64,000 nt of DNA from Aurantiacibacter sediminis (GTDB lineage Bacteria > Pseudomonadota > Alphaproteobacteria > Sphingomonadales > Sphingomonadaceae). Location: assembly GCF_016019885.1 (NCBI RefSeq), contig NZ_JAEANY010000002.1, positions 62,001 to 126,000 of the forward strand. The letters run 5' to 3'. Made by a program: the position numbers and the translations under genes. Under the pieces are notes generated by a model. The model had not been told where the DNA came from and did no database searches. It worked only from the letters and a program-made list of their open reading frames with translations. This document shows, in pieces, positions 6,799 to 15,841 of the stretch; positions within the stretch are counted from its first letter, which is position 1; each line of letters opens with the position of its first letter.

Positions 6799-7680
6799 TT
6801 AGGTGGTGGCGGGGCCGCCTTTTGACCCTGCTTTACTACGTTCAGGCAAGGTCTGCTGATTGTCCCACTCAGCGATCAGATAGCTGTCATCATGATGCCA
6901 CGGGTGGAAGCCCGGCTTGAACCAGCTGAGCCACGCGCCGAACACTTTGCGCAGCATCCCCGGCTTGAACACCAGATAGGCCAACAATTGCCACCGCGCA
7001 CGCCATCCGGTGATGCCGTCCTGTTCCAGCAGGTCGAGACTGTCAGCCGTACGATTGCGCAGGAAGCGCACTGTGACCGCAAGCATGATCATCACTCGCG
7101 CACGGTAGCGCTGGAAGCTGGACCATTCGCGCGTGGCATGCTGCCATGTGTCGAAGGCGACGCCTTTATGCTCGATTTCCTCGACAGCGTGCCACAGCCA
7201 AAGCTGCGGATCGCCGATGCCCGTGGTGGCAAATTCCTCAGGCTCGCGCAGGAACAGATTGGCGAGGATAGCGGTGAAATGTTCGAGCGCACAGGTGATC
7301 GATAGCTGGAAAATTGGCGCCTGTGCTTGCGTATCCGCAACCGATTGCGCGACCCGCGCGTCGATAGCGCTCAAATCATAGCCGATCTCTTCAAAGGCGC
7401 GATTGAAAGCCAGATGCTCGCGAGAATGATTCACTTCCTGTTTGATGAAATCGCGAATTTCCTCGGCCAGTTTGGGGGGCACTTCATCGCGGAAAGCGCG
7501 CACGGCTTCGATGAACATCACCTCTGCGCGGGGAAAGCTGCAGGAAAGCGCACCGAACCATGACGCAACGACCGGATCGATGCCGCGCTCACGCCGAAGG
7601 CCGCGGCCAAAGCGGCGATTGCGCACAGTCATGGCAGGGGTTTTGGCGCGCTTTTCTTGCCAGTGGGGGGTGGCAGTCAT
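6799..7680 (-). CDS. Metal-dependent hydrolase, PF10118 family (ferritin-like helical protein)
   Basis: A 293-residue cytoplasmic protein of the PF10118 'predicted metal-dependent hydrolase' family. The family's Glu/His ligands of a four-helix di-metal fold are visible: FIKQEVNHSREHLAFN, CALEHFTA and WHAVEEIEHKGVAFD, each an ExxH-type element. The reaction is not established; related proteins in sphingomonads often accompany TetR regulators and lipid or aromatic genes. It is divergently transcribed from a TetR gene 62 bp away, and the shared intergenic region holds two matching palindromes, so the TetR protein probably controls it. Confidence 0.8.
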   Translation of the reverse strand: MTATPHWQEKRAKTPAMTVRNRRFGRGLRRERGIDPVVASWFGALSCSFPRAEVMFIEAVRAFRDEVPPKLAEEIRDFIKQEVNHSREHLAFNRAFEEIGYDLSAIDARVAQSVADTQAQAPIFQLSITCALEHFTAILANLFLREPEEFATTGIGDPQLWLWHAVEEIEHKGVAFDTWQHATREWSSFQRYRARVMIMLAVTVRFLRNRTADSLDLLEQDGITGWRARWQLLAYLVFKPGMLRKVFGAWLSWFKPGFHPWHHDDSYLIAEWDNQQTLPERSKAGSKGGPATT

Positions 7681-7711
7681 AACACTGTGTCCTCAACATC
7701 GTCATATCAAC

Positions 7712-7725
7712 TAACACCAATGTTA
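7712..7725. promoter_or_regulatory. Candidate TetR operator 1
   Basis: Palindrome TAACA-CCAA-TGTTA between the divergent hydrolase and TetR genes. It shares the pattern TRACAC-YM-ATGTYA with the second palindrome 23 bp downstream. Confidence 0.6.
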
Positions 7726-7734
7726 ATAGGCTAC

Positions 7735-7748
7735 TGACACTCATGTCA
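7735..7748. promoter_or_regulatory. Candidate TetR operator 2 overlapping the tetR start codon
   Basis: Palindrome TGACA-CTCA-TGTCA whose right arm includes the ATG of the TetR gene at 7743. With operator 1 it makes a pair of similar 14-bp dyads spaced 23 bp apart (about two helical turns), consistent with autoregulation. Confidence 0.6.
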
Positions 7749-8345
7749 ACAAAGAAACGTTTGAGTCCGGAGGAAAGCCGGGCTGCCGCCTTGGAAGCTG
7801 CGCGCAATTTGCTGATCGAGGCGGGCCCACAGGCGGTGACTTTGAAAGCGGTTGCAGGGCGAATCGGGCGTACTCACGCCAATCTGCTGCATCACTTTGG
7901 CAGCGCTTCCGGCTTGCAGAAGGAGCTGGCGCGGCATCTTGCCATGCGCGTTTGCGAGTCGATCGCGGTGGCTGTCAGGGCGAGCAGGGCCGGCGCGGGC
8001 AGCGCGCGAGACGTGGTTGATTTGGCGTTCGATGCGTTCAGTCATGAAGGCGGCGGTCCGCTTGCGAGCTGGATGCTGGCCTCAGGCAATGAAGACGCCC
8101 TCGATCCGATTATCGAGGCGGTGCACAAGCTCGTAAACGATCTTGCGCCCGAAGAAGTCCTTCCAGGCAATGAGCTGGCAATGCATGAAACAACGTTCAC
8201 GCTGGTGCTGCTGGCTCTGGGCGATGCCCTGCTGGGTGAGCAGCTGGCCGAATCGCTATCTGTCAAACGCTCTGTCTCGCGCGACAAGGCAGAGGAAATG
8301 CTGATCGCGGCGTTTCAGAACACCTATGGAGAAATGGCGGGCTAG
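7743..8345 (+). CDS. TetR/AcrR family transcriptional regulator
   Basis: A 200-residue regulator with an N-terminal TetR helix-turn-helix (about residues 10-55: ALEAARNLLIEAGPQAVTLK followed by AVAGRIGRTHANLLHHFGS) and a divergent C-terminal ligand-binding domain. The HTH turn normally reads L-Y-x-H-F; here it is LLHHFG. It faces the PF10118 gene divergently and two matching palindromes lie between them, one over its own start codon, so repression of both genes is likely. Its stop overlaps the ygfZ stop (CTAG). Confidence 0.85.
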   Translation: MSTKKRLSPEESRAAALEAARNLLIEAGPQAVTLKAVAGRIGRTHANLLHHFGSASGLQKELARHLAMRVCESIAVAVRASRAGAGSARDVVDLAFDAFSHEGGGPLASWMLASGNEDALDPIIEAVHKLVNDLAPEEVLPGNELAMHETTFTLVLLALGDALLGEQLAESLSVKRSVSRDKAEEMLIAAFQNTYGEMAG

Positions 8346-9079
8346 TCTGCCGCGCTGTCGTCGAGTTGCATCCATACGGGCACATGCTCCGGCGGAATAT
8401 CATCGACGCGCAGATGATCGACTGCTAGGCCGAGCGCTGGGTATTCCGCTTTCCGCCGCTTTTCCTGCGACATGTCCAGCGGCACGACCACCAGACGGCG
8501 ATTGATCTTCTGCCGCCAATTCATTCGCGCGGTGTTTTCCTGGCCGATATAGCAGCCCTTGGTAAAGCTGACGCCGTTCAATTCCGCGGCATTGGTCTCC
8601 AGCCAAAGAATATCGCCAAGCTCGGCAAAACCTTCGGCCACCCCGTGAGCCAAGCGACGGGCGAGATAGCGGTCGTCTACATCTTCGCTTGAACCGTCCG
8701 GCTCGCCTATGCGCCGAAAGCCTAGGCTCGGCAGGCGTGGGTCTGGCGAAAGACCGTCTGCCGCCTCATCCGCCCAGAACACAGCGCGTGACGGATCTAC
8801 TGCAATGTCGATCCTCCGGCGCAATCGATAAAGGGACAGGCGCTTGGCCAAATCCTCGGCGCGCTCGGCCTCGCAATCTAAAAGGACATCGGTGCCATCG
8901 CGCCACGCGATCAAGTCGAACATGGCTTTGCCCTGCGCCGTCAACAACGCGGCATAGGTGGGTCCATCGCCCGACACATCATTGGTCAAAAGCCCTTGCA
9001 GGAAAGCGACGGCATCCTCGCTCTCATCCTGCGGGGAAACGCGGACTACCGCGCGGTTCGTCAATCTTCCCATTGTCAT
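8342..9079 (-). CDS. ygfZ: YgfZ/GcvT-like folate-dependent Fe-S maintenance protein
   Basis: A 245-residue member of the YgfZ/CAF17 group, folate-binding proteins that support radical-SAM [4Fe-4S] enzymes such as MiaB. The signature K-G-C-Y-x-G-Q-E is present as KGCYIGQENTARM; its Cys is the family's key residue. Other support includes FLQGLLTNDV near the N-terminus and YRLRRRIDI. The ATG at 9079 (MTMGRLTN) gives a normal N-terminus; upstream in-frame residues do not resemble the family. miaB, a known YgfZ-supported enzyme in E. coli, is also in this window at 48 kb. Its stop codon overlaps that of the tetR gene. Confidence 0.85.
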   Translation of the reverse strand: MTMGRLTNRAVVRVSPQDESEDAVAFLQGLLTNDVSGDGPTYAALLTAQGKAMFDLIAWRDGTDVLLDCEAERAEDLAKRLSLYRLRRRIDIAVDPSRAVFWADEAADGLSPDPRLPSLGFRRIGEPDGSSEDVDDRYLARRLAHGVAEGFAELGDILWLETNAAELNGVSFTKGCYIGQENTARMNWRQKINRRLVVVPLDMSQEKRRKAEYPALGLAVDHLRVDDIPPEHVPVWMQLDDSAAD

Positions 9080-9117
9080 GGGTGACAGATAGGCGCGCGC
9101 GCGGCATAGGCAATGCG

Positions 9118-9942
9118 ATGACAAAAGCTTTCGATCAGGTGCTGTTTTCGGGCGGGGGGATCCGCTGTTTCTGGCATGGCGGCTTTCTGTGCGAAGTCGG
9201 CAGCTTCGAAGACCTGAAGCCGGAGCGCATCACCGGCGTGTCCGGCGGCGTGCTGAGCGCGGCCACGTGGATCGGGGGGCGCGAGCAGGATCTTCTCACC
9301 GTAATGAGCGAGGCTTTTGCCCTCAACGACTCCAATCTCGATCGCAAGAAAAGCAATTTTACTCCGCATCAGGAGATTTATCGCGCTGTCGTCGAAGTGA
9401 CGCTGGATGCAGAAGCGATCGAGCGCGTTGCCGACGGGCCGGTTTTCGAAGCCGGACTTGCCGTTCCCCCTCAGGGGCTGCCGCCGCATCTCGCCGCAGT
9501 GATTTACGGCGCGCTTTATCAGCTCGATCAGGCGGTGCGCGGCGTGCCGCATCTGCGCCTTCCCATGATGGCCGGGCTTCAACAGATCCGCGTCGATGCG
9601 CGTGAAGCTGCGCGACAGGGCAAGCTGGTCGACCTGATCTGCGCTGCCGCCACTATCCCACCGGTTTTCGATGTGCCGTCCTGGAATAACCAGCGCGTGC
9701 TCGATGGCGGAATGACCGACAAGGTGCTTTTGCCTGCAGAGGATGAGGGCGAGACGCTTGTCCTGCTCACCCGCCGCTATCGCAATCTCGGCGAATTGGG
9801 CGACCGGACCTATGTTCAGCCCAGCGAAGAGGTTGCCGCCGATAAGATCGATTTCACCGATGCGAGCAAAGTGACTCGTACTTGGGAGCAAGGCGAGCGC
9901 GATGGTAAAGCGTGGCTGGCGCAGCAGCGCGCTTCGGGCTAG
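9118..9942 (+). CDS. Patatin-like phospholipase
   Basis: A 274-residue patatin-domain serine hydrolase, expected to cleave acyl esters of phospholipids or neutral lipids. Present are the glycine-rich oxyanion loop ([15 protein letters not shown]), the nucleophile elbow GVSGG in [14 protein letters not shown], and the catalytic aspartate in [13 protein letters not shown]. These form the Ser-Asp dyad. No signal peptide is seen, so it is probably cytoplasmic or an effector without a classical signal. The ATG at 9118 (MTKAFDQ) starts just before the oxyanion loop as in the family. The gap to pyrC is only 10 bp. Confidence 0.85.
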   Translation: MTKAFDQVLFSGGGIRCFWHGGFLCEVGSFEDLKPERITGVSGGVLSAATWIGGREQDLLTVMSEAFALNDSNLDRKKSNFTPHQEIYRAVVEVTLDAEAIERVADGPVFEAGLAVPPQGLPPHLAAVIYGALYQLDQAVRGVPHLRLPMMAGLQQIRVDAREAARQGKLVDLICAAATIPPVFDVPSWNNQRVLDGGMTDKVLLPAEDEGETLVLLTRRYRNLGELGDRTYVQPSEEVAADKIDFTDASKVTRTWEQGERDGKAWLAQQRASG

Positions 9943-9952
9943 AGCGCGCCGA

Positions 9953-10990
9953 ATGACGACATCGCTCACGATCCGCCGCCCCGATGATTGGCACGTTCAC
10001 TTGCGCGATGGCGCGATTCTGGATGTCGTGGCGCAATACACCGCGCGCCAGTTTCACCGCGCGATCGTGATGCCCAATCTGACACCCCCGATCACGACGG
10101 TCGAGGCAGCGCGCGCTTATCGCGAACGGATTTTGGCCGCTGTGCCTGACGGGATCGCATTCGATCCGCTGATGGTCTGCTACCTGACCGACAATCTCGA
10201 TCCGGAAGAAATCCGGCGCGGATTTGCATCGGGCGTATTCACTGCGGCCAAGCTTTACCCGGCTGGCGCGACGACCAATTCGGATAGCGGCGTGACCGAT
10301 GTCGCGAATATTCGCGGCGTGCTCGAAGTGATGGCGGAAGTGGGCATGGTGCTGTGCGTGCATGGCGAAGTGACCCATGCCGACATCGATATTTTCGACC
10401 GGGAAGCCGTGTTTATCGAGCGCGTTCTGCGCCCGCTGCTCGACGATCTGCCTGAACTGAAAGTCGTGTTCGAGCATATTACCACCGCCGATGCGGTGCG
10501 TTTTGTCGAACAGTCCGGGCCCAACGTCGCGGCGACTATCACCCCGCAACACCTGCATATCAATCGCAATGCGATGCTGGTCGGCGGCATCCGGCCGCAC
10601 GCCTATTGCCTGCCTGTCGCCAAACGTGAGGAGCATCGCTTGGCTTTGCGGAGGGCTGCGACGAGCGGCAATCCGAAATTCTTCCTCGGCACGGACAGCG
10701 CGCCTCACGCCCGCGAAGCGAAGGAAAGCGCGTGCGGCTGTGCCGGCATTTTTAACGCGCCGTTCGCACTCGAGAGCTACCTTGCAGTTTTCGAAGCGGA
10801 AAATGCGCTCGACCAGTTCGAAGGCTTTGCCAGCCTCCATGGCCCTGCCTTTTACGGCTTGCCGGTCAATGAGGAGAGCGTGACGCTGGAGAAAGCGGAG
10901 TGCAGTGTGCCCGGCGCGATCGAGGCTGCGGGCACTGAATTGGTTCCGTTCCACGCAGGCGAGACACTCGGCTGGCGTTTTGCTGGCTAG
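9953..10990 (+). CDS. pyrC: Dihydroorotase
   Basis: A 345-residue type II dihydroorotase, close to the E. coli length of 348, which cyclises carbamoyl-aspartate to dihydroorotate in pyrimidine synthesis. Metal and substrate motifs appear in order: [10 protein letters not shown] (two zinc histidines), [10 protein letters not shown], the carbamylated lysine in [57 protein letters not shown] and the catalytic aspartate in [15 protein letters not shown]. The ATG at 9953 gives the family N-terminus. The stop overlaps that of the convergent rarD gene in a CTAG. Confidence 0.95.
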   Translation: MTTSLTIRRPDDWHVHLRDGAILDVVAQYTARQFHRAIVMPNLTPPITTVEAARAYRERILAAVPDGIAFDPLMVCYLTDNLDPEEIRRGFASGVFTAAKLYPAGATTNSDSGVTDVANIRGVLEVMAEVGMVLCVHGEVTHADIDIFDREAVFIERVLRPLLDDLPELKVVFEHITTADAVRFVEQSGPNVAATITPQHLHINRNAMLVGGIRPHAYCLPVAKREEHRLALRRAATSGNPKFFLGTDSAPHAREAKESACGCAGIFNAPFALESYLAVFEAENALDQFEGFASLHGPAFYGLPVNEESVTLEKAECSVPGAIEAAGTELVPFHAGETLGWRFAG

Positions 10991-11946
10991 GCGACGGCTG
11001 CGGCTGCACGCGCGGCGCGCGATTTCGCCCAGATATCCCAGCTGAACAACGCCACCGCGCCCCAAATCGCTAAGAAAGCGGCGAGCTGCGCGGCCTGCAA
11101 TTCTTCATGGAAAACCGTCAGGCCGAGGATGAAGACAAGCGTCGGCGCGATGAACTGCATGAAGCCGATCAGCGTATAGGGCAGTGCGCGTGCCGCGCTG
11201 GCGAACAGCAGCAGTGGGATCGCGGTCATCAGACCGCCGGCCATGATTGCAAGCGTTTCCACGGTGTCCCGGCCAAATGCCGTTCCGCCACCGAAGAATT
11301 GCACATATCCAAGATAGCCGAGCACCAGCGGCAGGAGGATGATCGCTTCCAGCGTCAGACCGACCAGCGGCCCAGCAGCAGCGGTTTTTCTGAGCAATCC
11401 GTAAATGCCGAAAGACATGGCGAGCGTCAGGCTCAGCCAAAGCGTTGTCAGCGCGCCGGTCGCCAATGCGCCGACCCCAAGCGCGGCGAGAGCCACCGCC
11501 GCCCATTGGCGCAGCGACAGTTTTTCGCCGAGAAACACCACGCCCAGCAGCATCATGTTGAGCGGCAGGATGTAATAGCCGAGGCTGGCGGCGTAGACGT
11601 GGGTGTTCTGGATCGCCCAGATATAGCCTAGCCAATTTATCGCGATCATCGCCGAGCTGCCCAGCAGCGTCAGCATCGTGCGCCGATCGCTCAGGCATTC
11701 GCGCAAATGGTCACCGCGACCTCGATACCAGACGAAAAATAGGCAAATCGGCAGCGTAAAGGACGTGCGCCACGCGACGAATTCCACCGCAGGGACATCT
11801 GCCACGAGGATCAAGTAAATGGGCATGAAGCCCCAGAACATGTGGGCGAGAAATGCGAAGAAGACCGCCTGTCCCCGCGTCGCTGTGTTCTGATCTGCCG
11901 TGATGCTCACGCCCGGCGCGCTAGCTGCTCGCGAAAGCCGCCGCAA
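10987..11946 (-). CDS. rarD: RarD-type EamA family transporter
   Basis: An inner-membrane protein of up to 319 residues with about ten hydrophobic segments arranged as two EamA repeats. It matches Rar[20 protein letters not shown] at the first segment, [36 protein letters not shown] split over the central region, and [15 protein letters not shown] near the C-terminus. RarD was named for chloramphenicol sensitivity in Pseudomonas; its substrate is unknown. The start is unsure: a GTG at 11910 (just before ITADQN) is a reasonable alternative. Confidence 0.85.
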   Translation of the reverse strand: MRRLSRAASAPGVSITADQNTATRGQAVFFAFLAHMFWGFMPIYLILVADVPAVEFVAWRTSFTLPICLFFVWYRGRGDHLRECLSDRRTMLTLLGSSAMIAINWLGYIWAIQNTHVYAASLGYYILPLNMMLLGVVFLGEKLSLRQWAAVALAALGVGALATGALTTLWLSLTLAMSFGIYGLLRKTAAAGPLVGLTLEAIILLPLVLGYLGYVQFFGGGTAFGRDTVETLAIMAGGLMTAIPLLLFASAARALPYTLIGFMQFIAPTLVFILGLTVFHEELQAAQLAAFLAIWGAVALFSWDIWAKSRAARAAAAVA

Positions 11947-11970
11947 GCGCGCGCTGGTTTGAGCGCAAGA

Positions 11971-13389
11971 TTATCCGCCTTTGAAACCTACGCCGACGCT
12001 GGCGCGCGGCTGTTCCATTTCCGTGCTGGTGACCGGATAAGCGCAATAATCGGCAGCATAGAAAGCGGCGGGGCGATGGTTGCCCGAAAAGCCGATCCCG
12101 CCGAAAGGCGCGGCAGAGGATGCGCCATTGGTCGGGCGATTCCAATTGACGATGCCTGCACGAACATTCGCCCAAAAGCGATTATACTGCTGCGGATTTC
12201 CGCCCACGAGCGAGGCCGAAAGGCCAAAGCGCGTATTGTTCGCCTCGGCAATGGCAGCATCGAAACTGTCCACCCGGATCACCTGCAAAAGCGGACCGAA
12301 CAATTCGACATCGGGCCGTTCCGGCATGTTGGTCGTGTCGATGATCGCTGGAGTGACAAAAGGTTTGTCGTCTTCCAGACGGCGCATATGCCTGATCGCC
12401 TTGCCACCGTGGGATAGCAGGTAGACGAAGCTTTCGGTCAGCTGGTCGGCTGTCGCATTGTCGATGACCGGTCCCATGAAAGGCGCAGGATCGTCAAACG
12501 GTCCGCCCACAATGATGCGGTCGGTAAGCGCCTTCACTTCGGCAATGGCTTCATCGTAAAGGTCCGACTTGACGATCAGACGGCGCGCCGCGGTGCATCG
12601 CTGACCAGCGGTGGTGAAAGCCGACTGGATGATGAGCGCCGCAGCATCGCTCATCTTGGGCGTATCCCACAGCACGATGGGATTGTTGCCGCCCATTTCC
12701 AGCGCCAGGATCTTGCCCGGATCGGTCGCCAGCTTCTTGTTGATGGCAATGCCGACCTGGGCAGAACCGGTGAACAGCACGCCGTTTACATCGCGGTGCG
12801 CGACAATCGCCTTGCCTTCATCCGGTCCGCCGATCAGTAGCTGGACCACGCCCTCCGCGATGCCCGAGCGGTTGAACAGCTCAACCAGCTTTGCGCCGAC
12901 CGCCGGAGTTTTTTCCGATGGCTTCAGGATGACGCAATTGCCTGCGATAAGCGCCGGGACCATGTGGCCGTTGGGCAGGTGCGCGGGGAAGTTGTATGGG
13001 CCGAGCACCGCCATAACGCCATGCGGTTTGTGACGCAGAGCAGCGGTGCCTTGCAGCGCGCTGTCGAGCTTTCGCTGGCCGGTCCGTTCAGCATAGGCGT
13101 TTACCGAAATATCGACTTTGGCGATCACCGCCTCGACTTCAGTGCGCGCTTCCCACAGCGGCTTGCCCGTCTCGCGCGCGATCAGTTCTGAAAGCTCATC
13201 ATGATCTGCGCGGACTTCATTCACGAAACGGCGCATCAGCTCGATGCGATTGGCGAGCGGCTGGGCAGCCCATTGTGGCCACGCCTTGCGCGCGTTGGCG
13301 ACAAGCTGGTCCACATTGCCATGTTCGCCGCGCCACAATTCGGCGCCGGTTGCCGGTTCGAATGAAATCAATTCCTGGGTCGCGGACAA
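11971..13389 (-). CDS. astD: Succinylglutamate-semialdehyde dehydrogenase
   Basis: A 472-residue NAD-dependent aldehyde dehydrogenase assigned to AstD, which oxidises N-succinylglutamate semialdehyde in arginine succinyltransferase (AST) catabolism. ALDH motifs: LGPYNFPAHLPNGH, ILKPSEKTP, the Rossmann-like FTGSAQVG, catalytic Glu in ALEMGGNNP and catalytic Cys in TTAGQRCTAARRL. AstD-type features include the SFEPATGAELWRG start and the NRPTNGASSAAPFGG region. The reading frame begins with TTG at 13389; no in-frame ATG or GTG lies near, so TTG is probably the true start. No astA, astB or astE is in the window. Confidence 0.88.
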   Translation of the reverse strand: MSATQELISFEPATGAELWRGEHGNVDQLVANARKAWPQWAAQPLANRIELMRRFVNEVRADHDELSELIARETGKPLWEARTEVEAVIAKVDISVNAYAERTGQRKLDSALQGTAALRHKPHGVMAVLGPYNFPAHLPNGHMVPALIAGNCVILKPSEKTPAVGAKLVELFNRSGIAEGVVQLLIGGPDEGKAIVAHRDVNGVLFTGSAQVGIAINKKLATDPGKILALEMGGNNPIVLWDTPKMSDAAALIIQSAFTTAGQRCTAARRLIVKSDLYDEAIAEVKALTDRIIVGGPFDDPAPFMGPVIDNATADQLTESFVYLLSHGGKAIRHMRRLEDDKPFVTPAIIDTTNMPERPDVELFGPLLQVIRVDSFDAAIAEANNTRFGLSASLVGGNPQQYNRFWANVRAGIVNWNRPTNGASSAAPFGGIGFSGNHRPAAFYAADYCAYPVTSTEMEQPRASVGVGFKGG

Positions 13390-13519
13390 TTCACATAACT
13401 TTCACAAAGAAGCGTTTGGCATGCCTCTAACGGTTCGATCCCGATGGCGCAAAGGGCATCAACAAATGTAAATCAAATGAGACATTTTGGGACGGTCGAT
13501 GAGTGGGAGAAATGCGCCC

Positions 13520-14914
13520 TCAATGGCCTGCAGGGATAGGCGATTCGCCAAGCGCGTGTCCCATCTGGCGCACCGCCGCGATCTTATCGTGCAAGGGCTG
13601 CCAATCGTCGCGCTCGGCTATCGCATCCCAGATTGTTTCGACCTCGTCGATGAGCATACTCTGCTCCACGCCATCGGACCAGTAGGCGTGATCGCTCTCG
13701 ACTGCTCTCACGCCGTTGAGCGCCGTTGCCAGCACGCCGGTTGCGTCCCGGCCACCGCGGTGGCGATAAAAGAAGGCGTCCGGCCCGATCTTCTCCTCAC
13801 GCATCGTCACCTCCGCCGCTTCGATTAGCGCGGCGTCTTCTTCGGCAGAGCGGCGCTCTACACCAAGCCGCCAGCAGAAACGCCTCATCATGGCCTCGGC
13901 ATAGAGCGGTCCGAATCGTTCGAGGGCAGCAATCAGCGCATCGCTTTCGGCGAGCGGGCGCAGGGCTATGGCGAGCTGGTGCAGATTCCAGCGGATCGCT
14001 TCGGGCTGGCGACCGAATGCGTAAAGACCCGTCTGGTCGAAATAGGCAGCGGTGAATTCAGGCTGCCACGCGGGCAGCCAGCGCCATGGTCCGTAGTCGA
14101 AACTCTCGCCCGTAATGTTCATATTGTCGGTATTGAGCACGCCGTGGACGAAGCCTGCGACCATATAGCTCGCCGCCAGATCGGCGAGCCGTTCTGTCGC
14201 TTGGTGAAGCAGGATAACCGCGGGCTCATCGCGTCCCGGCGCATCTTCGGGTGGGCGAGGGCCGGGGAAGGCATCGAGGCAGTAGTCCACCAGCTTCGCG
14301 AGTGCCGCATGCTCCTCCAGCACCATCAGACGCTGGAAACTGCCAATGCGGATATGTCCGTGGCTGAGCCGCACCATCACTGCTGAGCGAGTGGGCGAAG
14401 GCTCATCATTGCGCCACAGCTCCTCTCCTGTCTCGACGACGGAGAAGGTCTTCGAGGTGTAGACGCCGAGCGCTTCCAGCATTTCGGTTGCGAGGATTTC
14501 TCGCACCGCACCTTTCAGTGTCAGCCGCCCATCGGCGGTGCGACTATAGGGTGTGGTGCCGCTGCCCTTGGTGCCGCAATCGAGCAAGCGGCCATCGCCA
14601 TCGCGCATCTGCGCAAACAGGAAGCCGCGGCCATCGCCGATCTCGGGATTGTAATTGCGGAATTGGTGGCCGTGATATCGCAGCGCTAGCGGCTGCGGCA
14701 GATTACGCGGCATCGGTTCGAATCGCCCGAAATGATTCACCCAGTCATCATCGGAGAGGCTTTCCAGCCCCACCGCTGCATCCCAGCGGCTATTGCGAAA
14801 GCGCAATTGGTGCGCGGGAAACTCCGCCGCCTTCACCGGATCGGCCAGAAATGGCGCGATTTCGGTGATTTTTGTATCGGGTGTGTACGGTGCAGGTTGC
14901 GGTTCAGCTCGCAT
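13520..14914 (-). CDS. selO: SelO/YdiU family protein adenylyltransferase
   Basis: A 464-residue SelO pseudokinase. Family members transfer AMP to Ser/Thr/Tyr of target proteins and affect redox homeostasis. Diagnostic stretches are ALRYHGHQFRNYNPEIGDGR, DCGTKGSGTTPYSRTADGR (nucleotide loop; KGSG where KGAG or KGSG is usual) and HGVLNTDNMNITGESFDYGP (metal-binding and catalytic block). Many SelO proteins end in a redox-active Cys or Sec; this one ends SPIPAGH and lacks it. The open frame continues far upstream but only as antisense of the hydrolase gene, so ATG 14914 is chosen. It is divergent from the hydrolase gene across 60 bp. Confidence 0.9.
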   Translation of the reverse strand: MRAEPQPAPYTPDTKITEIAPFLADPVKAAEFPAHQLRFRNSRWDAAVGLESLSDDDWVNHFGRFEPMPRNLPQPLALRYHGHQFRNYNPEIGDGRGFLFAQMRDGDGRLLDCGTKGSGTTPYSRTADGRLTLKGAVREILATEMLEALGVYTSKTFSVVETGEELWRNDEPSPTRSAVMVRLSHGHIRIGSFQRLMVLEEHAALAKLVDYCLDAFPGPRPPEDAPGRDEPAVILLHQATERLADLAASYMVAGFVHGVLNTDNMNITGESFDYGPWRWLPAWQPEFTAAYFDQTGLYAFGRQPEAIRWNLHQLAIALRPLAESDALIAALERFGPLYAEAMMRRFCWRLGVERRSAEEDAALIEAAEVTMREEKIGPDAFFYRHRGGRDATGVLATALNGVRAVESDHAYWSDGVEQSMLIDEVETIWDAIAERDDWQPLHDKIAAVRQMGHALGESPIPAGH

Positions 14915-14974
14915 GTTTGCATTAGTGGCGCTCCGCAGGCTCCGCCGCAAGGTGGACGTGAAATCAGGGGAAGC

Positions 14975-15841
14975 ATGTTGGCAGCACCGGCCTACGAAGA
15001 TGGCACATGGCAAAGCGCCGATGGGCTGACCTTGCATTACCGCGATTACGCCGGGCGCGATGATCGTCCGCCGATTCTTTGCCTTCCCGGCCTCACGCGC
15101 AATGCCCGCGATTTTGAGCCGATCGCCGACACTTTCGCCGGGGAATGGCGCGTGATTTGTGTGGAATTGCGCGGTCGCGGGGAAAGCGAATACGCCAAGG
15201 ATCCGGGCAGCTACAACCCGCTGCAATATGCCCAGGATATCGATGCACTGTTCGAGCAGGCGGGCCTGAAGCAGGTCGTTGCCATCGGCACCTCGCTCGG
15301 CGGGATCATCACCATGCTGATGGCGGGGCAGGATGCCAGCCGCTTTGCTGGCGTTGTGCTTAATGATATCGGCCCGGTGATCGAGCCCGATGGCCTCGAG
15401 CGCATCAAGGACTATGTGGGGCAAGGGCGCAGCTATCCAACATGGATGCACGCCGCTCGGGCTATCAAGGAAACCAATGGCGTCGCCTTTCCCGATTACG
15501 ATACGCAGCAATGGCTCGACTTCACCAAGCGGGTGATGTGCCTCAGCGGCAATGGCCGCATCACTTTCGACTACGATATGCACATCGCCGATCCTTTCGA
15601 CGACCAGCCCGAAGGTGTGGATTTCGACATGTGGCCGCTGCTCAAATCGCTCTCTGGGCGGCCGGTGCTGGCACTGCGCGGTGAGCTGTCGGACCTGCTT
15701 TCGGCAGAGACGCTTGCGAAAATGGAGCGGGAAGTGCCCGATCTGGAAGCAGTCACCGTGCCGCGCGTCGGCCATGCGCCCACTCTCGCAGAGCCTATAG
15801 CGCAGCAGGCTATTGCCAAATTGCTTGGTAAAATCGCATGA
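14975..15841 (+). CDS. Alpha/beta hydrolase
   Basis: A 288-residue alpha/beta-hydrolase-fold protein, probably an esterase or lactonase in the cytoplasm. The fold is shown by CLPGLTRNARDF (oxyanion HG-like loop, here PG), VELRGRGESEY, the nucleophile elbow GTSLGG, the acid in RGELSD, and the catalytic His in RVGHAPTL. The ATG at 14975 has an AGGGG ribosome-binding site. The stop overlaps the start of the following glycosyltransferase (ATGA), so both are likely one transcript. The substrate is unknown. Confidence 0.85.
   Translation: MLAAPAYEDGTWQSADGLTLHYRDYAGRDDRPPILCLPGLTRNARDFEPIADTFAGEWRVICVELRGRGESEYAKDPGSYNPLQYAQDIDALFEQAGLKQVVAIGTSLGGIITMLMAGQDASRFAGVVLNDIGPVIEPDGLERIKDYVGQGRSYPTWMHAARAIKETNGVAFPDYDTQQWLDFTKRVMCLSGNGRITFDYDMHIADPFDDQPEGVDFDMWPLLKSLSGRPVLALRGELSDLLSAETLAKMEREVPDLEAVTVPRVGHAPTLAEPIAQQAIAKLLGKIA

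Noticed and set aside
13390-13519. Promoter or operator between selO and astD (AAATGT...ACATTT arms around 13465-13490)
   Set aside because: The arms are A/T-rich and far apart, and no consistent -35/-10 pair faces astD; too weak to annotate.
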